Position numbers and translations under genes: made by a program
Assembly (NCBI GenBank): GCA_002887195.1
Contig: PJAB01000001.1
Span: 37,753 to 101,752 of the forward strand
Reading direction: 5' to 3'
Origin: Chrysochromulina parva
Lineage: Eukaryota; Haptophyta; Prymnesiales; Chrysochromulinaceae
Length of the DNA: 64,000 bases
Shown: piece by piece, positions 55,306 through 63,735 of the stretch
Layout of the letters: every line of letters begins with the position of its first letter
How positions within the stretch are numbered: position 1 is the stretch's first letter
Notes under the pieces: generated by a model
The model's database searches: none
The model's input: the letters and a program-made list of their open reading frames with translations, nothing else
Told to the model about the DNA's origin: nothing

Positions 55306-57393
55306 CTACTTGTACACATCACGTCTGTTTTCGCGTCGCGTCGAGCGCCGCCAACTGTGCTGGCGTCCAGGTGAAGGCGATGCCTTGGATGCCATCTCCT
55401 CGGGAGCTGGCACCTTGGGCGATGCCGCGTCGAACTCCTTGTCAGGTGCACCATCGACGCGGGCCAGTCGTTGCGTCAATGGTTGCACTGGCACTAACAC
55501 TGGCACCCCTTTGGCCTTCTGAGCTTGCTTCGGAGGTACCGTAGGAGGCACCTTCGCCTTCGGATCGATACGGAAGGAAGACCCCACAGGGAGAGCCAAA
55601 CTTCCACGCTGCCAGCTCCAAACGCCCGTCTCTCCCTGCAGCGCCGCCTGAGCCTGCCTCAGATGTTCAAGCTCGCTCGGGGTTAAGCTCGGGCGCTCGA
55701 TCGGCTGCGGTGCCGGTGGCTGCATATTTTCCTCGGGCCCGAGGCCGTCTCGCTCGAGTTTGTCCTGATCTGTGGTCAACTCCGCGAACATCTTGTCTAG
55801 CTCCTCGAGTTTGCCAAGCTCCTCCGCCGTCTCAGCCGCCGCGGGCGAGTGGATCGGCTGCGGCGCTAGTACCGCCTCGGGCGACGCCTCGGGCGACGCC
55901 TCGGGCGACGCCTCGGGCGACGCCATGGGCGCGCGCGCCTCAATCCGTGTCACCGCCGTCGCCTCGGGCGCCGCTGCCTCTAGCGCGGGCGGCCCGGGCG
56001 CCAGCACTGCTGCTGCCTCGGGCGCAGGTACTGACGCGTTAACTAACGCGGGTACTAACGCAGCCTCGGGAGTGGGCGCCTCGGTCGAAGGGTCAGGCAC
56101 CGCCTCGGGCGATGCCTTGGGCGCCATCTCCTCGGGTGCTGTCACCTCGGGCGCCATCTCCTCGGGAGCTGTCACCTCTGGCGCCATCTCCTCGGGAGCT
56201 GTCACCTTGGGCGTAAGCACGTCGAATTCATCGGCATCATTGACGCGGAGCAAGAGCACGTCGTCATTCTCCATCCGGAGGAAGGAGTCGACGGGGTTGG
56301 TTTTGCAACTCGCGCTTGGCGTGACGTGCTTGCTGTAGTCTAGACGTACCTCGCCTGCGATCTTCTTCGCGCCCGCAGGGGCCATTGGCTGGGTCGACAG
56401 CCCGACCAACTGGAGAGCGTCACCAAGGCACTTGTTGGCACCTGTAGCGTTTGCCCAGCAAGTCTCGATCTTGATCCTGCCATCGGCGTAAGCATCCGCT
56501 GCGGCTGCGAACGTGCTTTCAGGGACGCGCGGGAAGTTGCAGTCGAACTTCGTGCCAACCGGCTGCGGCTGCGAGCGGAAGATTGAAAACTGCCTGTCGC
56601 GCTCGTCTCGGCTGATCTTGAGTGTCGCGACCTTCGGGTTCCTCTGGAATGACGCGAGCGCATCGCGCCACGACTTCATCGCCTTGCCGTTCAGGCTATC
56701 CTGGCACTTTGATGGCAAATCGTACTTCATCATCTGTCCGCCAGTGTTGCCGCTGACGAACTGCGGGAACATTTTGAGCGTGATCGTGCAGTTTTCGGGG
56801 GGGCAGACGTCGTTGGGCACTCTTGCGCAGACGAGATCCCGGGCGCGGACAAAGTAGTCTGCGAGGCTGTAGTTCAGACCCTCGTAGAGCGCGGGAGAGT
56901 CGGAGAGGTCCAAGCTGCGAAAGTGCACTGCGAAAGGTCCTGTTTGCATCTGCAGCTTGGACCTGAGCATGTACTGGAACCTCTTGGTCAGCTGGGGGTT
57001 GCTCGCCTGCTTGAGGGTGCCGGATTCCGCGTCGAAGATTGCGCCGGGAGTTTCCGTAGCGCACCCTGCGACCTTGCTCGTCGTCCACAACGTGTTGGTA
57101 TCCTTAGTGAGCGCGAACACCTCATCGAGGTTAAACATGCAAGGATGCATATTGAGTGCCAACCCAAAGTCCGTCGTGCCGCTTCCGTGGTCAGACACGA
57201 TGACTAGCACCTGCGGGCGTGTGCCAGCTGCTGTGACGCTCGCTGTGTTCGCTGTGGCGTTTGCTGGCGCCACCCTCAACTGGCACCAGTCGAACTGGCA
57301 CCACTTTCTTGAAAGCGGGACATCTGATGCTGGTCCCAAAACATGCTCTGGCGGCAGCACCACTCCGAAGAGCAATGGGAGGACTACTTGCAT
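55306..57393 (-). CDS. Sulfotransferase-like P-loop protein with long repeat-rich tail
   Basis: 695 residues from the ATG at 57393. MQVVLPLLFGVVLPPEHVLG is a signal peptide or membrane anchor. At ~55 is LVIVSDHGSGTTDFGLALNMH, whose SGTT-type loop followed by a helix and then FNLDEVFA matches the 5'-phosphosulfate loop of carbohydrate sulfotransferases. Residues ~60-380 contain a dozen cysteines and CPPENCTITLKMFPQF, consistent with a luminal enzyme. The C-terminal ~300 residues are low complexity: TAPEEMAPEV repeats, EASPEASPEASP, and short helices. The family call is tentative. Placed next to a Golgi-type glycosyltransferase on the same strand (211 bp between the genes), it suggests sulfated glycan synthesis. 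Confidence 0.55.
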   Translation of the reverse strand: MQVVLPLLFGVVLPPEHVLGPASDVPLSRKWCQFDWCQLRVAPANATANTASVTAAGTRPQVLVIVSDHGSGTTDFGLALNMHPCMFNLDEVFALTKDTNTLWTTSKVAGCATETPGAIFDAESGTLKQASNPQLTKRFQYMLRSKLQMQTGPFAVHFRSLDLSDSPALYEGLNYSLADYFVRARDLVCARVPNDVCPPENCTITLKMFPQFVSGNTGGQMMKYDLPSKCQDSLNGKAMKSWRDALASFQRNPKVATLKISRDERDRQFSIFRSQPQPVGTKFDCNFPRVPESTFAAAADAYADGRIKIETCWANATGANKCLGDALQLVGLSTQPMAPAGAKKIAGEVRLDYSKHVTPSASCKTNPVDSFLRMENDDVLLLRVNDADEFDVLTPKVTAPEEMAPEVTAPEEMAPEVTAPEEMAPKASPEAVPDPSTEAPTPEAALVPALVNASVPAPEAAAVLAPGPPALEAAAPEATAVTRIEARAPMASPEASPEASPEASPEAVLAPQPIHSPAAAETAEELGKLEELDKMFAELTTDQDKLERDGLGPEENMQPPAPQPIERPSLTPSELEHLRQAQAALQGETGVWSWQRGSLALPVGSSFRIDPKAKVPPTVPPKQAQKAKGVPVLVPVQPLTQRLARVDGAPDKEFDAASPKVPAPEEMASKASPSPGRQHSWRRSTRRENRRDVYK
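55875..56215 (-). repeat. 12-bp and 30-bp coding tandem repeats
   Basis: GCCTCGGGCGAC is repeated four times at about 55880-55925 (Ser-Pro-Glu-Ala). A 30-bp unit GCGCCATCTCCTCGGGAGCT plus 10 bases repeats three times at about 56118-56215 (APEEMAPEVT). Confidence 0.9.
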
Positions 57394-57553
57394 GGCACAA
57401 CAGATCCGGTTTTGGGTCGAAACTCTCGATGGCGCATGCAAGTCCTCGTCGTCTTTCTCGTGAGGGTCTCTTTCCAACGATGACTTCCACAACGAACCCC
57501 AGCGGAGGCCCCCGAGTATTAACAGGCAGTTCACACCGTGTGACCTGGGCGAG

Positions 57554-60406
57554 ATGGAGTTCACATCCCACCTTGGCCCGACGACGCACGTGAGCACCTC
57601 CTCAGCGGGCCAGCGCCTCCAACGCTTCGCGTCGAACGCCTTCCGCGAGCAGCTTGGACGGCTCGGCTCCTCCCGCTTGCACGCATCCTGTCGCAGCGCT
57701 GCCCACCAGCAGACCTTCCTCGTGAACGGTGTGGCGCAACAGGGGAGGCACTTGCTGGCCGCAGGTGATATCGTGACGCTCTTGGTAACTGAGCCAAGTG
57801 CACATCAGCAAGCAGATACGCCAACTGCGCCAGCCTCGCGCGCACGCATGGCGATCGGAGGTGCCACACCAGACGAGGATACGCGCGGGGATGGCAGTCA
57901 AAGCATTGCACTGAGCCCGTCGAGCGCCTTCGCTTGCTACTACGCGACGCAGCTGCCAGATCTTCGGTGGTCCGAGCTCGAGGCTGCGTGCGCGGCTCCA
58001 ATGCCGATGTGCGTGCGCCCCAACCTCTCGGTCAACTCGCAAGCCCTCGCTGTGCATGAGATTGCACGGATGCACGGTGCCGCGCTGCGGCGAGTGCCTT
58101 GGATGCCCGCGGCATGCATCGTAGCCTCCGGCGACCATGCCGGCGCGCCCAGCACGCCGTCGCCGACCGACCAGCCGGCGGCTGGCCCGTTGGAGTCGCT
58201 CGAGGCGGCTGTGTCGCAGCTGTTGCTGGAGGCGCAAAGCTGTGGGGAACTGGCGCTGCAGGAGGCAGCAGCGATGCTACCGGCACTGGCGCTCGCACCG
58301 AAGGCGGACCATCGCGTGCTTGACATGTGCGCGGCTCCGGGCGGCAAGACGCTGCAGCTGCTCGATGCGATGATGGCCGGCGCACTCGGAGCCTCCCCAG
58401 TCGGCGTGCGTGACCCGCACACTGCGCAGGAGGCCGCCCTCGCCTGGGCGACACGTCTGCTCGGAGCACGTGGTGTACTGCTCTCGAATGACGTGCAGTG
58501 GCAGCGGCAGGAGCGTACACTGCGCCGGGCGAGCTGTCAGCCGAGCACGCCGCTCGTCGTCACCTGTGGCGATGCCGCCGAGATCGGGAGCGCAGCACCG
58601 CAGCGCACGTCGGCAGCACTGTCTGGATTCGACCGTGTGCTCTGTGACGTCCCGTGCACAGGTGACGGGACGCTGCGCAAGAGTCCGGACGTGGTGGAGC
58701 GATGGAGTGTCACGCATGGCTTGCAGGCGCACGGGCGGCAACTGCGCATCCTGGAGCGTGGGCTGGATCTCCTCGCGCCCGCAGGTCGACTCGCGTATTC
58801 GACTTGCTCCCTTGATCCCCTGCAGAATGAGGCTGTCGTGCATGCGGCGATGCTCCGGGCCGCGCGTGCCGCATCGCGGGTCGGTGAGGCTCATCCGCGC
58901 TTTCGGCTCGTACCACCGGTCGAATGGCTCTCGCCGAGCGCCGCCTGTGCCGTCCAAGCGTATGCGGGGCTGCGTACGTGGCGCGTACCACACCCTGTGA
59001 AGGCTGACCCTGTGAAGGCTGACCCTATGAAGGCTGAGGATGTGCAGGGAGAAGCCACGCACGCGAGCGGGGCCGCTTGCCGCTGGTATGCTCGGTGGGC
59101 GGAGGTGCCTGAGGAGCTACGCGAGGCGGCAGGGGGGGCTCTGCAGCCGACCATGTTCCCGCCGGGCGGCGAGGCGGCTCCAGGCGCATCGGCTGATGCT
59201 CACGATTGCGGCACCGACACGATCGACCTGCGGGATGTGATCCGTCTGCTTCCGACCCGCAACGGCGCGGCTGATCACGGCGGCTTCTTCGTGGCAGTGG
59301 TGGAGCGGCTCGGGGTTACTGCTCCGGCGTCCGAGGCGGCGGCTGAGGATGCGACCCAGCCGGCGGCCCAGCCGACGGCTGAGGCAGCGGCCGAGGCGAT
59401 TGTCGAAGAGGCACTGTTGTTCGCCGACGGCAAGTATCCTGGGGCACCCTGTCCTGCCACGCTGGCGCATTTGGCGCGCTTCTTCGGCCTCAACCCGGAG
59501 CGCGAGCCAGCCCTCGCAAATACGGGACCGGCGCTGATCGAGGGGCGCCGCGCCGAGCCGTTGCACTTGCTCGGCAGCCTCGCGGTCACTGCGAGAGGCG
59601 GCGAGGGCGAGGGCAAGGGCGAGGGCGAGGGCGAGGGCGAGGGCGAGGGCGAGGGCGAGGGCGAGGGCGAGGGCGAGGGCGAGGGCGGTGAGCTGCTCCT
59701 CTCTGTGCTCAGCACGGGAGCACGGGAGCTACTCGCTTCCCTGACGCCGCCGCCTTCTAATCCGGATCGACCCGGCGGCAACGGCAAAACCGCATCTGCC
59801 CTGGCGGCAACGGATCCTGCCCATCCCGGCGATCGTGACAGCCACGGCACAGCTGCGCCAACCCTTAGCAGGGTGGCAACGCCATCTCCCGCCATCTCCC
59901 TGATTGGAGCGGGCCTGCCGCCATCTCCCGTCATCTCCCTGATTGGAGCGGGCCTGCCGCTTTTTGCGCGCATGCCCACAAGGTGCGACTGGTGGCCGCG
60001 CGAGGCGCCATGGCGCGTGTGCCAGGAGGGCGCGGCGCTCCTCGCTGCACAGCCGGCCCGGCGACGCACGCTGCGTGTGCTGACCGGCGCTGCCGCACTC
60101 GACTTGCTACGGCAGCGGCGCGTCCCATATGAGCGGCTCGTGGCTCTGAGCGCGCAGGGATGCCTCGTCGGGCTCGAGACGTGCTGGGGGCTCCATGGTG
60201 TCGTTGAGATGGGGGCCATCGTGCTTGCGCTGCCGAGCCATGGACCTTCGAGTGCGAACGTGCGGCTCCAACCCCTTGCAGTTGCTGGACTCCTCCTCGG
60301 GCCCCTCGATGACGAGCATCAGGCCACGCACACCACCTTAATGCTACTCGCCAACGAAGATGTCCTCGCGCGGTACTCGCGCGTCCTGTCTTCGACTGCG
60401 TTATGA
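57554..60406 (+). CDS. NSUN2: NSUN2-type RNA m5C methyltransferase with S4-like N-terminus
   Basis: 950 residues. The N-terminal ~85 residues (RLQRFASNAFREQLGRLGSS to FLVNGVAQQGRHLLAAGDIV) resemble an S4 RNA-binding fold. The catalytic part spans ~115-480: ILDMCAAPGGKT-type motif I appears as VLDMCAAPGGKTLQL, then GVLLSNDVQWQR, FDRVLCDVPCTGDGTLRKS with motif IV Cys, and GRLAYSTCSLDPLQNEAVV with the catalytic TCS Cys. The string HGLQAHGRQLRI after motif IV is diagnostic of the NSUN2 branch. NSUN2 methylates cytosines in tRNA and mRNA. The C-terminus carries a (Gly-Glu)n tract (~685-712) and a later conserved piece (RVCQEGAALLA to RVPYERLVALS). It is divergent from the sulfotransferase-like gene, with 160 bp between starts. 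Confidence 0.88.
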   Translation: MEFTSHLGPTTHVSTSSAGQRLQRFASNAFREQLGRLGSSRLHASCRSAAHQQTFLVNGVAQQGRHLLAAGDIVTLLVTEPSAHQQADTPTAPASRARMAIGGATPDEDTRGDGSQSIALSPSSAFACYYATQLPDLRWSELEAACAAPMPMCVRPNLSVNSQALAVHEIARMHGAALRRVPWMPAACIVASGDHAGAPSTPSPTDQPAAGPLESLEAAVSQLLLEAQSCGELALQEAAAMLPALALAPKADHRVLDMCAAPGGKTLQLLDAMMAGALGASPVGVRDPHTAQEAALAWATRLLGARGVLLSNDVQWQRQERTLRRASCQPSTPLVVTCGDAAEIGSAAPQRTSAALSGFDRVLCDVPCTGDGTLRKSPDVVERWSVTHGLQAHGRQLRILERGLDLLAPAGRLAYSTCSLDPLQNEAVVHAAMLRAARAASRVGEAHPRFRLVPPVEWLSPSAACAVQAYAGLRTWRVPHPVKADPVKADPMKAEDVQGEATHASGAACRWYARWAEVPEELREAAGGALQPTMFPPGGEAAPGASADAHDCGTDTIDLRDVIRLLPTRNGAADHGGFFVAVVERLGVTAPASEAAAEDATQPAAQPTAEAAAEAIVEEALLFADGKYPGAPCPATLAHLARFFGLNPEREPALANTGPALIEGRRAEPLHLLGSLAVTARGGEGEGKGEGEGEGEGEGEGEGEGEGEGEGGELLLSVLSTGARELLASLTPPPSNPDRPGGNGKTASALAATDPAHPGDRDSHGTAAPTLSRVATPSPAISLIGAGLPPSPVISLIGAGLPLFARMPTRCDWWPREAPWRVCQEGAALLAAQPARRRTLRVLTGAAALDLLRQRRVPYERLVALSAQGCLVGLETCWGLHGVVEMGAIVLALPSHGPSSANVRLQPLAVAGLLLGPLDDEHQATHTTLMLLANEDVLARYSRVLSSTAL
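59601..59690 (+). repeat. GAGGGC hexanucleotide microsatellite
   Basis: About 14 near-perfect copies of GAGGGC (one GGGCAAG variant) within the NSUN2-like gene, coding for Gly-Glu dipeptides. Confidence 0.95.
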
Positions 60407-60489
60407 CATTCGACCGTTTCGCTTCGTCAATTACTCTCTCTTTTCACACACTCTCGAACCCCACACACCGCAACGATCGACGACACGAC

Positions 60490-61242
60490 ATGACTCCGAC
60501 GTTCGTGGCGCTGCTCGCGGCGACTTGCACATCGGCAGCAACGATCCAGTCGTGTCAGAACTCAAGGGCAACTTTGCTGGTCGCCGCAGCGCCGGGCCCG
60601 ATCCTTCCGACGCCTGCTGCCAAGGTGCTCGACGTCGGCCTATCGACTGCATCGGAGACTGCGCTACTACTCATTGTTCTGAAGGTGGCCGCACTATTGA
60701 TCAAGGGAATGGAGGTTCGCGGCAGCGAAACACTGGCCAAGGTGTTTAGCCAGCTCACCTGGCTCGTGGTCGTCCAAGGGTCCGCTCGCCTTGCTGGGAT
60801 GGTGGGCGTGAACAACCAGATTGCCCGTCCGACCAAGGTGCTCAACCCCGCGTGGTACGACTCCCTCGCAAAGCCGTCTTGGAATCCGCCACCATGGGCC
60901 TTCCCTCTCGCGTGGATTCCACTCAAGATTCTGCAGACCTTCGCTGCCAACCTTGCGTGGACCACGAGCGGCCGCAAGGTCTTCTCATTGCCGATCGTGC
61001 TCTTCGTGACGCACATTGCGCTCGGCGACGTCTGGAACGCACAATTCTTCCTCAAGCAGCGGCCGTTGACGGGCGTCTTCGTCATCTCGATCTTCTGGTG
61101 CGTGCTCCTGGCGGCTACGCTGAGCCTCTACAACGTCAACCCGCTTTCCGCCTACTTGGTGGCGCCGACCATAGCATGGGTCTTTGTGGCCGCGAATCTC
61201 AACCTCGATGTTTGGTACCTCAACAAAGATCGGAAAAAGTGA
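60490..61242 (+). CDS. TSPO: TspO/MBR family protein
   Basis: 250 residues from the ATG at 60490 (an upstream in-frame ATG at 60403 overlaps the previous gene's end). The N-terminal ~95 residues include a signal or transit-like start and one extra membrane helix (TALLLIVLKVAALLIKG). The TspO core (~115-245) has WYDSLAKPSWNPPPWAFPLAWIPL, a good match to the family's first-helix motif, then VTHIALGDVWNAQFFLKQ, FWCVLLAATLSLYNVNPLSAYL and APTIAWVFVAANLNLDVWYLN, giving five membrane helices. TspO proteins bind porphyrins and sterols in the outer mitochondrial, ER or plastid membrane. It starts 83 bp after the NSUN2-like stop. Confidence 0.9.
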   Translation: MTPTFVALLAATCTSAATIQSCQNSRATLLVAAAPGPILPTPAAKVLDVGLSTASETALLLIVLKVAALLIKGMEVRGSETLAKVFSQLTWLVVVQGSARLAGMVGVNNQIARPTKVLNPAWYDSLAKPSWNPPPWAFPLAWIPLKILQTFAANLAWTTSGRKVFSLPIVLFVTHIALGDVWNAQFFLKQRPLTGVFVISIFWCVLLAATLSLYNVNPLSAYLVAPTIAWVFVAANLNLDVWYLNKDRKK

Positions 61243-61346
61243 CTCGCAAGAGGGACCTAAAAAGGGACTGGTATGTCAAACCCTTTATTTCTATGATGGC
61301 GGGCTTGAGCCAACAGCCACGCTTCGTCTGGTCGCAAGAGGGACCT

Positions 61347-61379
61347 AAAGGGATTGGCATGCCTGATGCCAGTCCCTTT
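61347..61379. other. Hairpin downstream of the TspO gene
   Basis: AAAGGGATTGGCAT and ATGCCAGTCCCTTT are complementary at 13 of 14 positions around a five-base loop (GCCTG). It lies 105 bp after the stop codon, so it could be a 3' UTR element. Confidence 0.75.
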
Positions 61380-61484
61380 AAAAATTTGCGGTTTGGGACC
61401 TTCCTCGAGCATGTTCTCATGACCGTACATGTAACGTAGCGCCCGTTCACACGCGGTGCACGGTCCGGGTGCGCGCGCGTGTTT

Positions 61485-61715
61485 GTGGTAAACTCGACAC
61501 CGGGGGGACGGGACACACACAGACTCGAAACACGTGGGAGTCGAGTCGGGACAACACGGTAGACACACGGGGACACACGACGTCGCGAGGACACACGGGG
61601 CACACGGATCACACATCGCATCGCGAACCTCACAACCAACCCAACCTACACCGCCACAACGCACCCGCACCGCACGACCGCGCGACGACCGGATCCGCGG
61701 CCGACTGCAACAAAG
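61485..61715 (-). repeat. Left (inverted) copy of the oxygenase-flanking repeat
   Basis: Read on the minus strand it contains GTCGGCCGCGG, GCGGTCGTGCGG, GCGGGTGCGTTG, GGTTGTGAGGTTCG, GTGTGATCCGTGTGCC and GTGTGTCCCCGTGTGTC in the same order as the plus-strand copy at 63163-63300. Confidence 0.85.
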
Positions 61716-62078
61716 CTCAGCCCGGCAGCCCCCCCGAAGCCGACCGCTCCCCGCGGCCGACTCTGAAGAGGCCGCCCCGCCTGCGAACCCGCGACCCTGC
61801 CGCCTCCCGCTGCCAGAGCGCCTCCCCACGCCTACCGGGTACTCAAAGGCGGTCAGCGAAATGAAGGCTGCAGACGTTACCGTACCGGTAATGAACAACA
61901 AATCTGTAGACACGTGTTAGAAGTCACACAGACACACATTCACATTCACGCACACACATTCACACCATGGCGGGTACCGCACGGGGGCGGCGGTTTTGAA
62001 GGGCGCGCGGCGCGGTGTGTGCCGGCGCATTTTCGGGGGAAAATTGAAAAGTCTCTTCCGAGGGCCGAGAGCGTGTCG

Positions 62079-63044
62079 ATGATGCTGCTCGCGACGCCGA
62101 CGATGCAAGACCTTGCATGGGTCACGATTATGAGCGTGCTCATCGTGACGGTTGTCTGGTACTTGGCCTCGCGCGCGTTTAGAAGCCATGGGCGCGTGAC
62201 GAGCAGTCGCAACCCACACATCAGTTCATGCTGCGAGGAAATGTTCATCAGCCCATCAGCAGCCTACACGGCCAACGCCACCGATGCCATTGTGAAGGGC
62301 TCATCGTTGATGCGGCTTCATGCGCTAGCATCACCGCTCGAGTGCAAGATGCTTCTCGAGGCAGGTACGAGCGCTGCGTCCGAGGAATTCGAGGGGCAAT
62401 CGCGACCGAGTGCAAAGTATGGGCAAACTGTTCCAGCGCGCGTAAGGATGCCAGTTGATCGCATCCTCGAATCGCTGGAACTGAAGCTCTGCGACCTAGT
62501 GTTGCGCCGAGCGCTCGCTCGCCTTGCCACCGATGCACCACAATTATGCCTGCGCCAGCTGGGCGCCTCCAATGAATCTACCCGTCGGCGCATTCTCGGC
62601 AATCCCGAGCTCATTTTCTCCGACGGAGAGCCTGCGATCAACGTCTATCGGGTGGGCGGCGACTTCAAGCCTCATCAAGACAAGATGAGCATGACGATTC
62701 TGGTACCGCTCTCCGACAACGCCTGCGGATCTTTTACGGGTGGCGGCACCGCGTTCTGGTCCGAGGCGGATAGTAGCGGCCCTGAACGCCCAGCACACGC
62801 ACAAGGTCTAACTCAAGGTCGGCCTCCGTCTTTTGTCGTGCAAGCATCGGCTGGATCTGCCCTCGTTTTCACCGGTTCGGTGACGCATGGCGCTATGCCA
62901 GTCCTCTCGGGGGAGCGTGCCATATTTGTTGCCAGCTTTGGTCCACAGGATTGCGTGAGCAAGGCACCCTCGAACTCTGCAGCACGGATCATAGCAGCGC
63001 TCTTGCTCGAGCAGTGGAGCACGATACGACACCGTCGGGACTAA
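62079..63044 (+). CDS. Prolyl 4-hydroxylase-like 2OG-Fe(II) oxygenase, membrane-anchored
   Basis: 321 residues from the ATG at 62079 (an earlier in-frame ATG at 61914 only adds a CACACA-derived leader). A signal anchor sits at ~15-30 (VTIMSVLIVTVVWYLASRAF), so the enzyme should face the ER or Golgi lumen. The double-stranded beta-helix is at ~185-315: INVYRVGGDFKPHQDKMSMTI supplies the iron ligands His and Asp, SFTGGGTAFWSE follows, and ALVFTGSVTHGAMPVLSGERAIF supplies the distal His and the 2-oxoglutarate-binding Arg. The family hydroxylates proline in collagen-like or hydroxyproline-rich glycoproteins; other substrates are possible. The gene lies between two inverted copies of a repeat. Confidence 0.82.
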   Translation: MMLLATPTMQDLAWVTIMSVLIVTVVWYLASRAFRSHGRVTSSRNPHISSCCEEMFISPSAAYTANATDAIVKGSSLMRLHALASPLECKMLLEAGTSAASEEFEGQSRPSAKYGQTVPARVRMPVDRILESLELKLCDLVLRRALARLATDAPQLCLRQLGASNESTRRRILGNPELIFSDGEPAINVYRVGGDFKPHQDKMSMTILVPLSDNACGSFTGGGTAFWSEADSSGPERPAHAQGLTQGRPPSFVVQASAGSALVFTGSVTHGAMPVLSGERAIFVASFGPQDCVSKAPSNSAARIIAALLLEQWSTIRHRRD

Positions 63045-63162
63045 AATCTGTGTGGTTTTCGTCGCGTAGACCTGTGTTGGGTGAGGGGCCATTACTGTAC
63101 TCCGGTTCTAGAACGCGACCGGGCGGACGAGAGCGGTCGGCTCCGCGGGGCTGCGGCTGTTG

Positions 63163-63300
63163 AGTCGGCCGCGGGGATTCGGTCGTCGACGCGGTCGTGC
63201 GTGCGGGTGCGTTGGTGGGTTGGGAAGGTTGTGAGGTTCGTCTGTGTGATCCGTGTGCCGCCGTGTGTCCCCGTTGTGTCCCCGTGTGTCCCGGCTGTCC
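63163..63300 (+). repeat. Right copy of the oxygenase-flanking repeat
   Basis: Matches the reverse complement of 61485-61715 over the words GTCGGCCGCGG, GCGGTCGTGCG, GCGGGTGCGTTG, GGTTGTGAGGTTCG and GTGTGATCCGTGTGCC. A shorter further copy (GTGCGTTGGCGG to GGTTGTGAGGTTCGAGATCC) follows at 63350-63395. Confidence 0.85.
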
Positions 63301-63411
63301 CCGCCGGTGTCTTCTTACCGCGCGGGGGTCGTGGCGAGGTCGTGCGTGTGCGTTGGCGGTTCGGGTTGGTTACGGGTTGGTTGTGAGGTTCGAGATCCGT
63401 GTGTCCCGTGT

Positions 63412-63580
63412 GTCTGTCCCGGCTCCCCCGATGTCTTTTTTACCGGTTCGCGACCAAGTTTACGGGTACCGGTACTGAATGTGTGTCCCGGCTCCCCCCG
63501 GTGTCTTTTTACCGGTACTGAATGTCCCGGCTCCCCGGAGCCTTTTTACCGGTATACCCGGTACCGGTACTGAAACGTCC
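63412..63580. repeat. CCCGG/ACCGG minisatellite-like repeats
   Basis: Units of the type CCCGGCTCCCCC-GGTGTC-TTTTTACCGG followed by GTACTGAATGT, two to three copies, closely related to the units at 21757-21962. The palindrome GGTACCGGTAC occurs twice. Confidence 0.8.
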
Positions 63581-63735
63581 GTCGCCGCGGAAGTGCGTTT
63601 GTGCTCTCCTCTACACCGTGGCCTGTGCTGGGTGCGATTTGCCGCTCTGCTCGGTTGCCCAATCACAACTGATCGACAGAGCCCGCCGACACTGCTGCCA
63701 TCTGCCTCACCGGCACTGCTGGACAGTCTCCAAAG

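Larger units (their letters stand above)
61243..62078. other. Intergenic region with hairpin and inverted repeat copy
   Basis: Holds a duplicated TCGCAAGAGGGACCTAAA (61244-61261 and 61332-61349), a 33-bp hairpin, an inverted copy of the repeat found after the next gene (about 61485-61715), and a CACACA-rich leader before 62079. No gene is seen. Confidence 0.6.
63045..63735. other. Repeat-rich intergenic region
   Basis: Contains the right copy of the oxygenase-flanking repeat (63163-63300), a partial tandem second copy (63350-63420) and CCCGG/ACCGG minisatellite units (63412-63580). No gene is seen. Confidence 0.6.
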
